A DNA stretch of 64,000 nt from Streptomyces collinus (lineage in GTDB: Bacteria; Actinomycetota; Actinomycetes; Streptomycetales; Streptomycetaceae): positions 5,580,001-5,644,000 of the forward strand of contig NZ_CP133771.1 of NCBI RefSeq assembly GCF_031348265.1, read 5' to 3'. Of this stretch, positions 40,930-48,610 are shown one piece after another (within the stretch, counting starts at the first letter, position 1; the number at the start of each line of letters is the position of its first letter). Made by a program: the position numbers and the translations under genes. The notes beneath the pieces are model-generated. The model was not told the origin of the DNA. It was given only the letters and a program-made list of their open reading frames with translations, and ran no database searches.

Positions 40930-42318
40930 ATGACGGGTTCCATGGAGGGGCGAAGGAGCGGTGGGATCCCCGTGGTGTCCTACGCCCGTACATCCGAGGT
41001 CTTCCGGCAACGGGACGGACATGGCGTGCGCCATCAGTTGCGGATCAACGAGCGGACTGCCCGAGAGCACGGCTGCCTGATCGTCGCCGAGTACACCGAC
41101 AACGGCCGCAGCGCTTCGAAGGATGGTGCGGTGAGACCCGGGTTCGAATGCCTGGTCACCGCGCTGTCGAGCGGATACACGAACGATGGCCAGGCCATCC
41201 AGGGGGTCGTCTGCGTCGCGTACGACCGGCTCTACCGTCGCCCGGAGGACCTTGCCCGGTTCTTCGCCGCGCTGACCAGGAGGCCAGGGCGCGTCTACGT
41301 TGATCCGCAGGGCGTGCGAGACCCCCACTCCCCGGAGGAACTGCTCCGGGCCGTGCGGTCGTTGGAGGCCGCTATGACGGAGACGAGGCTGAGGAGCCGA
41401 CGGGTGTCGGACTGGCACTGGGCACGGGCTGTGGAGGGGGCTCCGCACAGCGGGCCGCGGCCTTTCGGCTGGCAAGAAGACAGACTCACGCTCCATCCGG
41501 TCGAGGCGGCACTCATTCGCAAGGCGGTGACCGACCGTGTCGGTGGCAGGGCGGTCCGCGCCATCGCACGGGAATGGTGCGAACTCGGGGTCACTGGGAC
41601 GCGTGGTGGCAGACCCAATGCCCAGACGATCACCCAGATCATGACGGCGCCCCGCGTGTGCGGTTACCGAGCCAACCGGGGCGAGTTGCTGATCTTGCCG
41701 GAGACGGGGGAACCGGTTCTCGGCCGGTGGGATCCCGTGGTGACGCCGGAGCAGTGGATGGCGGTGTGTGCGACGTTCTCTCCCGGAAACCTCTACATGC
41801 ACCGCGGCAGCGCTGCTCCGAGGCGTACCACGAGGACCGCTGCTCCCAGCCGTCTCGCCAGCGGCTTCCTGCGCTGCGGTGCACAGCTCATGAACGGAGA
41901 TTTCTGCGGAGGTGCGTTGTGCGCTCAGAAGGGGAGGAACCGGCGTAGTCCCTACGCGTATGCATGCCGCTCCTGCAGACGGTGCAGCATCAGCGGGCCG
42001 TTGGCCGACGAAGCCCTCGAACGCCTGCTGTTCCACGAGGCCCCGCCCCACGTGCTCCCGTCGGAGACCACGCGGCGACGCTGGCACGACGGCATGGCGG
42101 ATACAGAGAAGCGAAGGACGATCGCTTCCGTGGTCACCCACTGCGTCGTGCGCCCTGGCGTCAAAGGGAGTCACACCTGGGACCACTCTCGCGTCGAGCC
42201 CGTCTGGCGTGAAGCGAGCCCCCTGGCACCGGCGGAGGAGAGGGGCGAGAGGCGTGTTCCGCGGCCGGGCGGCCATCCTGAGGCAGGATGGAAGCATGCC
42301 GAACCGACTGGCTCATGA
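40930..42318 (+). CDS. Large serine recombinase (integrase-like)
   Basis: 462 residues, GGGGGA before the ATG. The N-terminal resolvase domain has the nucleophile Ser22 in VVSYARTSE, then NGRSASKDGAVRPGFECLV and the VVCVAYDRLYRRPEDLARFF helix. The Recombinase domain follows (GPRPFGWQEDRLTLHPVEA, then GTRGGRPNAQTITQIMTAPR). A zinc-ribbon-like region is next (FLRCGAQL, FCGGALCA, YACRSCRRC), with an unusual spread of cysteines. The C-terminal coiled-coil normal in phage integrases is short or missing. No excisionase, phage, transfer or tRNA gene is adjacent. Codon use is visibly less GC-biased than its neighbours. The 3' end overlaps the DUF255 gene by 23 bases. Confidence 0.88.
   Translation: MTGSMEGRRSGGIPVVSYARTSEVFRQRDGHGVRHQLRINERTAREHGCLIVAEYTDNGRSASKDGAVRPGFECLVTALSSGYTNDGQAIQGVVCVAYDRLYRRPEDLARFFAALTRRPGRVYVDPQGVRDPHSPEELLRAVRSLEAAMTETRLRSRRVSDWHWARAVEGAPHSGPRPFGWQEDRLTLHPVEAALIRKAVTDRVGGRAVRAIAREWCELGVTGTRGGRPNAQTITQIMTAPRVCGYRANRGELLILPETGEPVLGRWDPVVTPEQWMAVCATFSPGNLYMHRGSAAPRRTTRTAAPSRLASGFLRCGAQLMNGDFCGGALCAQKGRNRRSPYAYACRSCRRCSISGPLADEALERLLFHEAPPHVLPSETTRRRWHDGMADTEKRRTIASVVTHCVVRPGVKGSHTWDHSRVEPVWREASPLAPAEERGERRVPRPGGHPEAGWKHAEPTGS
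42273..42291. promoter_or_regulatory. Perfect dyad CCATCCTG-AGG-CAGGATGG before the DUF255 gene
   Basis: Two eight-base arms around AGG end four bases before the DUF255 start codon and lie inside the 3' end of the recombinase gene. CAGGAT in the right arm could act as a -10 box. The dyad may be an operator, a translation-blocking hairpin or a recombination-related site. Confidence 0.5.
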
Positions 42319-44329
42319 GACGTCCCCGTACCTGCTCCAGCACGCCGACAACCCCGTCGACTGGTGGCCCTGGTCGGAAGAGGCTTTCGCGGAGGCGCGG
42401 CGGCGGGGGGTGCCGGTGCATCTGAGTGTCGGCTACTCGAGTTGCCACTGGTGCCACGTCCTGGCGAAGGAGAGCTTTCAGGACGAGGTGACGGCCGAGG
42501 TCATGAACGAGCACTTCGTCAACATCAAGGTCGACCGCGAAGAGCGCCCCGACGTGGACGCCGTCTACATGGAAGCCGTGCAGGCCGCGACCGGGCAGGG
42601 CGGCTGGCCCATGACCGTCTTCCTCACCCCGGACGCCGAGCCGTTCTACTTCGGTACGTACTTCCCGCCCGCTCCCCGCCAGGGCATGCCGTCCTTCCGG
42701 CAGGTGCTCCAGGGCGTGCACCAGGCGTGGGACGAGCGGCGGGACGAGGTGACCGAGGTCGCCGGGAAGATCGTCCGGGATCTGGCCGGGCGGGAGATCT
42801 CCTACGGCGACGCGCAGACCCCCGGTGAGGAGGAGCTCGCGCAGGCGCTGCTCGGCCTGACCCGGGAGTACGACCCGCAGCGCGGCGGATTCGGCGGAGC
42901 GCCGAAGTTCCCGCCGTCGATGGTGCTGGAGTTCCTGCTGAGGCACCATGCGCGGACCGGCGCCGAGGGTGCGCTCCAGATGGCGGGCGACACCTGCGAG
43001 CGCATGGCCCGGGGCGGGATCTACGACCAGCTCGGGGGCGGCTTCGCCCGCTACTCGGTCGACCGTGACTGGGTCGTGCCGCACTTCGAGAAGATGCTGT
43101 ACGACAACGCCCTGCTGTGCCGGGTGTACGCCCATCTGTGGCGGGCCACCGGCTCGGAGCTCGCGCGCCGGGTCGCCCTGGAGACGGCCGACTTCATGGT
43201 GCGCGAACTGCGGACGAACGAGGGCGGGTTCGCCTCCGCGCTGGACGCCGACAGCGACGACGGCACCGGGAAGCACGTCGAGGGCGCGTACTACGTGTGG
43301 ACGCCGGAGCAGTTGCGGGAGGTCCTCGGCGAGCAGGACGCGGAGCTCGCGGCGCGGCACTTCGGGGTGACCGAGGAGGGCACGTTCGAGGAGGGCGCGT
43401 CCGTCCTCCAACTGCCCGTGCGGGACGGTTTCGTCGACGCGGGGAAGGTCGCCTCCGTCCGGGAGCGGCTGCTGGCGGCGAGGTCGGAGCGGCCCGCGCC
43501 CGGCCGGGACGACAAGGTCGTCGCCGCCTGGAACGGCCTCGCGATCGCCGCGCTGGCCGAGACGGGCGCCTACTTCGACCGGCCCGACCTGGTCGAGGCC
43601 GCCGTCGCCGCGGCCGATCTCCTGGTCCGGCTGCACCTGGACGAGCAGGCCCGGCTCACCCGCACCAGCAAGGACGGCCACGCCGGCGCCAACGCCGGTG
43701 TCCTGGAGGACTACGCGGATGTGGCGGAGGGCTTCCTCGCGCTCGCGTCCGTCACCGGGGAGGGCGTCTGGCTGGAGTTCGCCGGCTTCCTCGCCGATCA
43801 CGTCCTGGCCCGCTTCACCGACCCGGAGTCGGGGTCGCTGTACGACACGGCGGCCGACGCCGAGCGGCTGATCCGCCGTCCGCAGGATCCGACCGACAAT
43901 GCCGCGCCGTCCGGCTGGAGCGCGGCGGCCGGTGCCCTGCTGGGGTACGCGGCGCACACCGGCTCCGAGCCGCACCGCACGGCCGCGGAGAGGGCCCTCG
44001 GTGTCGTCAAGGCGCTCGGGCCGCGGGTGCCGCGCTTCATCGGCTGGGGGCTCGCGGTCGCGGAGGCCGCGTTGGACGGTCCGCGCGAAGTCGCGGTCGT
44101 GGGGCCGTCGTTGGACGACGAGGGCACAAGGTCCCTGCACCGCACGGCACTTCTGGGGACCGCGCCGGGTGCCGTCGTCGCCGTCGGTGTGCCGGAGAGC
44201 GAGGAGTTCCCGCTGCTCAGCGGCCGTCCGCTGGTCGGCGGTGAACCGGCGGCGTATGTCTGCCGTAACTTCACATGTGACGCGCCGACAACGGATGTTG
44301 AACGGTTGCGTGCGGTGCTGAGCGACTGA
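42296..44329 (+). CDS. DUF255 thioredoxin-fold / six-hairpin glycosidase-like protein
   Basis: 677 residues. Residues 1-170 are the DUF255 thioredoxin-like domain: NRLAHETSPYLLQHADNPVDW and SVGYSSCHWCHVLAKESF with redox motif Cys50-His-Trp-Cys53, then VDREERPDVDAVYM and GGWPMTVFLTPD. Residues ~175-600 are a helical (alpha/alpha)6 region like N-acylglucosamine 2-epimerases (GGIYDQLGGGFARYSVD, PHFEKMLYDNALL). Members are widespread and poorly characterised; human SSP411 is a homologue. No signal peptide, so it is cytoplasmic. It starts inside the end of the recombinase gene, which may have displaced its original promoter. Confidence 0.92.
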   Translation: MPNRLAHETSPYLLQHADNPVDWWPWSEEAFAEARRRGVPVHLSVGYSSCHWCHVLAKESFQDEVTAEVMNEHFVNIKVDREERPDVDAVYMEAVQAATGQGGWPMTVFLTPDAEPFYFGTYFPPAPRQGMPSFRQVLQGVHQAWDERRDEVTEVAGKIVRDLAGREISYGDAQTPGEEELAQALLGLTREYDPQRGGFGGAPKFPPSMVLEFLLRHHARTGAEGALQMAGDTCERMARGGIYDQLGGGFARYSVDRDWVVPHFEKMLYDNALLCRVYAHLWRATGSELARRVALETADFMVRELRTNEGGFASALDADSDDGTGKHVEGAYYVWTPEQLREVLGEQDAELAARHFGVTEEGTFEEGASVLQLPVRDGFVDAGKVASVRERLLAARSERPAPGRDDKVVAAWNGLAIAALAETGAYFDRPDLVEAAVAAADLLVRLHLDEQARLTRTSKDGHAGANAGVLEDYADVAEGFLALASVTGEGVWLEFAGFLADHVLARFTDPESGSLYDTAADAERLIRRPQDPTDNAAPSGWSAAAGALLGYAAHTGSEPHRTAAERALGVVKALGPRVPRFIGWGLAVAEAALDGPREVAVVGPSLDDEGTRSLHRTALLGTAPGAVVAVGVPESEEFPLLSGRPLVGGEPAAYVCRNFTCDAPTTDVERLRAVLSD

Positions 44330-44475
44330 AGTCGGGAATCAACGGAAACACGCTCTTTATCTGAACAGCCCCCAGGCTTCACAGTTCCCCCCTAATCTCT
44401 GCACAGTGACGTGACGGGAGGGGCCGCACCGGCACACCGTCACGACCGGGGGCTCTGGGATCTGGGGGGATCTGT

Positions 44476-45759
44476 TTGCTGACGTCTGTCTTCATCGCTG
44501 CCGTTTCACTGGCCCTGTTCTGGATGGCGGCGTTCACGCTGTGGTGGCAGATGCACGCCTGGCGCACGCCGGAAGTGCTCGCCTCCACCCGGTTCAGCAG
44601 TCCGGACGGGGACGAGCACGTCTCCTTCTCGCTGCTGCTGCCCGCGCGGCACGAACAGGCGGTGCTGGACCACACGATCCAGCGGCTGCTGGAGTCGAGC
44701 CACACCGACTTCGAGATCATCGTGATCGTCGGGCACGACGACCCGGAGACCACCGCCGTGGCCGAGCAGGCCGCGGCGCGTGACGCACGGGTCCGGGTCG
44801 TCGTCGACACACACGAGAAGAAGAACAAGCCGAAGGCCATGAACACGGCGCTGCCGCACTGCCGCGGCGACGTCGTCGGCGTGTTCGACGCGGAGGACCA
44901 GGTCCACCCCGAGCTCCTCGCGCACGTCGACCACGCCTTTCGCACCACCGGCGCGGACGTCGTGCAGGGCGGGGTGCAGCTGATCAACTTCCACTCCAGC
45001 TGGTACAGCCTGCGCAACTGCCTGGAGTACTTCTTCTGGTTCCGCTCGCGGCTCCACCTGCACGCGCAGAAAGGTTTCATTCCGCTCGGTGGCAACACCG
45101 TCTTCGTCCGCACGGACGTCCTGAGGGAAGCCGACGGCTGGGACCCGAACTGCCTCGCCGAGGACTGCGACCTCGGAGTGCGCCTGTCCAGCGTCGGCAA
45201 GAAGGTCGTCGTCGCCTACGACTCCGACATGGTGACCCGGGAGGAGACCCCGGGCTCGCTGATGTCCCTGCTGAAGCAGCGCACCCGCTGGAACCAGGGG
45301 TTCCTCCAGGTGTACCGGAAGAAGGACTGGAAGCAACTGCCCACCCTCGGGCAGCGGCTGCTCGCCCGCTACACCCTGATGACGCCGTTCATGCAGGCCT
45401 TCACCGGCCTGATCATCCCGCTCAACGTGGCGATCGCCCTGTTCCTGGACGTGCCCGTCGGCATCGCCTTCGTCACCTTCCTGCCGGCCGTCACCGCCCT
45501 GGTCACCTTCGTCTTCGAGGTCGTCGGACTGCACGACTTCGGCAAGCAGTACGGGCTGCGCGTCCGCTTCGCGCACTACCTGAAGCTGATCCTCGGCGGC
45601 CCCTTCTACCAGGTCCTGCTTGCCGGAGCGGCCGTGCGGGCCGTCTGGCGTGAGCAGCGCGGCCGCAACGACTGGGAGCTGACCAGCCATGTCGGGGCCC
45701 ACCTCGACGAGACGGCCGTGACCCGGCACGCCGTGACCCGAGAGGACGTTCCCGCGTGA
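44476..45759 (+). CDS. Cellulose-synthase-like family 2 glycosyltransferase
   Basis: 427 residues from TTG 44476. An N-terminal helix (VFIAAVSLALFWMAAFTLWW) precedes the GT2 domain. The processive-synthase motifs are present: FSLLLPARHEQAV, KKNKPKAMN, D138-AED, AEDCD (229-233) and QRTRW (268-272). Three further hydrophobic segments follow the QxxRW site, as in BcsA/CslA enzymes where they form a channel. It would polymerise a sugar from a nucleotide donor and pass it through the membrane. No PilZ domain is visible, so direct c-di-GMP control is not indicated. First gene of a four-gene operon with a copper-radical oxidase, comparable to cslA-glxA. Confidence 0.9.
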   Translation: MLTSVFIAAVSLALFWMAAFTLWWQMHAWRTPEVLASTRFSSPDGDEHVSFSLLLPARHEQAVLDHTIQRLLESSHTDFEIIVIVGHDDPETTAVAEQAAARDARVRVVVDTHEKKNKPKAMNTALPHCRGDVVGVFDAEDQVHPELLAHVDHAFRTTGADVVQGGVQLINFHSSWYSLRNCLEYFFWFRSRLHLHAQKGFIPLGGNTVFVRTDVLREADGWDPNCLAEDCDLGVRLSSVGKKVVVAYDSDMVTREETPGSLMSLLKQRTRWNQGFLQVYRKKDWKQLPTLGQRLLARYTLMTPFMQAFTGLIIPLNVAIALFLDVPVGIAFVTFLPAVTALVTFVFEVVGLHDFGKQYGLRVRFAHYLKLILGGPFYQVLLAGAAVRAVWREQRGRNDWELTSHVGAHLDETAVTRHAVTREDVPA

Positions 45760-47405
45760 CCTCCACCCTTCCCGCGGTGACCGCTGCCAAGGTCCCCGCG
45801 CAGCGCGGGCCTGCGCCCCGGACCGGTGCGCACCGCAGACCGGAGCCGCCGAGCCGGCTGCGCTCCTCGCGCTCCGACCTGATCCTCTGCGGCGTCCTCC
45901 TCGCGGCGATCCTCGTCGTACAGGGCTGGAACATCGCCGACTACCCGGCCCTCAGCGACGACGAGGGCACCTATCTCGCGCAGGCCTGGTCGGTCCAGCA
46001 GGGCAACGGCCTGGCCCACTACACCTACTGGTACGACCATCCGCCGCTCGGCTGGATCCAGATCGCCGTGCTGACCTGGATCCCCGCGCTGATCAGCCCC
46101 GAGTCGATGACGGTGGGCACCATGCGCGCCGCGATGCTGGTGATCAGCGGCATCAGCGCGGTCCTCGTCTACGTGCTGGGCCGGCGCCTCGCGCTGCCCC
46201 GCTGGGCGGCCGCCCTCGGCATGGTGTTCTTCGGGCTCTCCCCGCTGTCGGTCGTCCTCCAGCGGGAGATCTTCCTCGACAACCTCGCGGTGATGTGGAC
46301 GCTGCTGGCCTTCACCCTGGCCGCCTCCCCGAGCCGCCACCTGTGGCACCACTTCGGCGCGGGCATCGCGGCCGCCACGGCCGTCCTCACCAAGGAGACG
46401 ATGCTCGTCGTCCTGCCCGCCCTGTTCCTCACCATGTGGCGCCACAGCCACCGGGACACCCGCAAGTTCGCCATCACCGGAGCCGTCACGGCCTGCGCCC
46501 TGATCGGCTTCTCGTACCCGCTGTTCGCCCTGCTCAAGGGCGAGTTGCTGCCCGGCGCCGGGCACGTGTCCCTCTGGGACGGCGTCAAGTACCAGATGAC
46601 CAGACCCGGTTCGGGCTTCATCCTGGACCAGGGCTCCGGCTCCTGGGGTGTGCTCCAGTCGTGGCTGTACTACGACAAGGTCCTGCCCCTCGGCGGTCTC
46701 GCGGGCGCCCTGCTCCTGCTCCTCACCTGGCGCTGGTCGGTCACCGCCCGCGCCCTGGCCGGACCGGCCCTGGCCGTGGCGATCTTCGCCGCGCTGGCCC
46801 TGCGCCCGAACGGCTACCTGCCCGCGATGTACGTCATCCAGGCCCTGCCGTTCCTCGCGCTGGTCCTCGCGGGAGGCACCGCCTCCGTCGCCCACGCGGT
46901 GCTGAGCCGCTGGCGCTCCGAGGCGGAGAAACGGTACGTCAGTGTGAGCCGGTACGCGCTCGCCGCCGTCCTCGCCCTGGCCGCCGGCGCCTACGTCGTG
47001 CCCCGCTGGTACGACGGCGCGCACACGGCCGTCACCACCGACGCCAACGCCCCCTACAAGGCCGCCTCCAAGTGGCTGGCCACGGAGGTCGAGGACCCGG
47101 AGCGCACCCGGGTGCTGGTGGACGACGCCCTCTGGCTGGACCTGGTGCACCAGGGCTACCGGCCCGGCCTCGGCGTCATCTGGTTCTACAAGGCCGACCT
47201 CGACCCGGCGGTGACGAAGACGATGCCGCGCGGCTGGAAGGACCTCGACTACGTCGTCGCCTCGCCGACCGTCCGGCGCGACGCGGCCGACCTGCCCAAC
47301 GTCAAGGCCGCCATGGAGCACTCGGACCCGGTCGCCACCTTCGGCACCGGCGAGGACCGCATCGAGATCCGCCAGATCCAGACGTCCGCCGGAGGCGCGC
47401 GATGA
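45756..47405 (+). CDS. Membrane glycosyltransferase, GT39/ArnT-like
   Basis: 549 residues; GTG overlaps the upstream stop by four bases. About ten membrane helices. The first external loop has the acidic pair in YPALSDDEGTYLAQAW and then YDHPPLGWIQI, the catalytic signature of polyprenyl-phosphate-sugar-dependent transferases (PMT/ArnT). ILQREIFLDNLAVMWT-like VVLQREIFLDNLAVMW and LTKETMLVVLPALF are also typical. It should move a sugar from a lipid carrier to an acceptor on the outer face. The C-terminal ~110 residues form a soluble outer domain. The following gene encodes a DPM-like enzyme that could make its donor. Confidence 0.88.
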   Translation: MTSTLPAVTAAKVPAQRGPAPRTGAHRRPEPPSRLRSSRSDLILCGVLLAAILVVQGWNIADYPALSDDEGTYLAQAWSVQQGNGLAHYTYWYDHPPLGWIQIAVLTWIPALISPESMTVGTMRAAMLVISGISAVLVYVLGRRLALPRWAAALGMVFFGLSPLSVVLQREIFLDNLAVMWTLLAFTLAASPSRHLWHHFGAGIAAATAVLTKETMLVVLPALFLTMWRHSHRDTRKFAITGAVTACALIGFSYPLFALLKGELLPGAGHVSLWDGVKYQMTRPGSGFILDQGSGSWGVLQSWLYYDKVLPLGGLAGALLLLLTWRWSVTARALAGPALAVAIFAALALRPNGYLPAMYVIQALPFLALVLAGGTASVAHAVLSRWRSEAEKRYVSVSRYALAAVLALAAGAYVVPRWYDGAHTAVTTDANAPYKAASKWLATEVEDPERTRVLVDDALWLDLVHQGYRPGLGVIWFYKADLDPAVTKTMPRGWKDLDYVVASPTVRRDAADLPNVKAAMEHSDPVATFGTGEDRIEIRQIQTSAGGAR

Positions 47406-48610
47406 GCCAGGAGTCCACCGTCCCCGGCGAGGTCGTCGAGACCACCGAGATCCCCGAACCGGGCGCCGTCACCATCGTCGTACCGACGTTCAACGAGTCG
47501 GCGAACGTACGGCAGTTGCTGCGCCAGATCACCGAGGCCGTCCCGGCCCGGCTGCCCTGCGAGGTCGTCTTCGTGGACGACTCCACCGACGACACGCCCG
47601 AGGTCATCGAGAAGGCGGCGCAGGACTGCCCGTTCCCGGTGACCGTGCTGCACCGCGAGAAGCCGGTGGGCGGGCTCGGCGGCGCGGTCGTCGAGGGGCT
47701 GAAGGCGGCCACGTCGGACTGGATCGTCGTCATGGACGGCGACTGCCAGCACCCGCCGGCCCTCGTGCCCGACCTCGTCGCCACCGGGGAGCGGGCCAAC
47801 GCCGGACTCGTCGTGGCCTCCCGTTACATCAAGGGCGGCAGCCGGGCCGGACTCGCGGGCAGCTACCGGGTGGCCGTCTCGCGCGGGGCGACCTGGCTGA
47901 CCAAGGCGCTGTTCCCGCGTCGGCTGCACGGCATCAGCGACCCGATGAGCGGCTTCTTCGCGATCCGCCGCAGCGCGGTCACGGCGGAGGTCCTCCAGCC
48001 GCTCGGCTACAAGATCCTCCTCGAACTCGCCGTCCGCAGCCGCCCCCGCACGGTCACCGAGGTGCCCTTCGTCTTCCAGGACCGGTTCGCCGGGGAGTCC
48101 AAGTCCACCGCGCAGGAGGGCCTGCGCTTCCTGCGCCACCTGGCCGGGCTGCGCGCCGCCTCGCCGGTCGCGCGGATGATCGGGTTCGGCCTGATCGGGC
48201 TGACCGGCTTCGTGCCGAACCTGCTGGGCCTGTGGGCGCTGACCGCCGCCGGCATGCACTACGTGCCGGCGGAGATCCTCGCCAACCAGCTGGGTGTCGC
48301 CTGGAACTTCGTGCTCATCGAGCACCTGCTGTTCCGCGAGCGGCGCCGGCACCGCCGCTGGTGGGACCGGGCCGGGCGGTTCGCGCTGCTCGCCAACGCC
48401 GATCTGGTGCTGCGCATCCCGCTGATCGCCCTGTTCGTGCACCAGTTGCACCTGGGCGTGCTGTCGGCCACCGCGCTCGCGCTGGTGACGACGTTCGTCC
48501 TGCGCTTCGCCGCGACCGAAGCGCTGGTCTACCTGCCGCGCCGGGGACGCGAGAAGCCCGGTCGCGGGAGCACCGCACAGCAAGGAGAGCCGTGTGAACA
48601 GACGTCGTAG
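47402..48610 (+). CDS. Polyprenyl-phosphate sugar synthase fused to a GtrA-like membrane domain
   Basis: 402 residues; ATG overlaps the previous stop by four bases. Residues ~20-260 are a DPM1-type GT2 domain: VTIVVPTFNESANVRQLL, CEVVFVDDSTDDTPEV, GLGGAVVEGLKAA, IVVMDGDCQHPPALVPD and SDPMSGFFAIRR. Residues ~260-385 form a GtrA-like unit with four helices (MIGFGLIGLTGFVPNLLGLW and following). Such fusions make polyprenyl-phosphate-linked mannose or glucose and help flip it. Position suggests it supplies the GT39-like enzyme upstream. The oxidase gene starts 17 bases before its stop. Confidence 0.9.
   Translation: MSQESTVPGEVVETTEIPEPGAVTIVVPTFNESANVRQLLRQITEAVPARLPCEVVFVDDSTDDTPEVIEKAAQDCPFPVTVLHREKPVGGLGGAVVEGLKAATSDWIVVMDGDCQHPPALVPDLVATGERANAGLVVASRYIKGGSRAGLAGSYRVAVSRGATWLTKALFPRRLHGISDPMSGFFAIRRSAVTAEVLQPLGYKILLELAVRSRPRTVTEVPFVFQDRFAGESKSTAQEGLRFLRHLAGLRAASPVARMIGFGLIGLTGFVPNLLGLWALTAAGMHYVPAEILANQLGVAWNFVLIEHLLFRERRRHRRWWDRAGRFALLANADLVLRIPLIALFVHQLHLGVLSATALALVTTFVLRFAATEALVYLPRRGREKPGRGSTAQQGEPCEQTS

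Noticed and set aside
40778..44475. Prophage or integrative conjugative element around the recombinase
   Set aside because: No structural, replication, transfer or excision gene and no tRNA attachment site is present. Both flanks are ordinary chromosomal genes.
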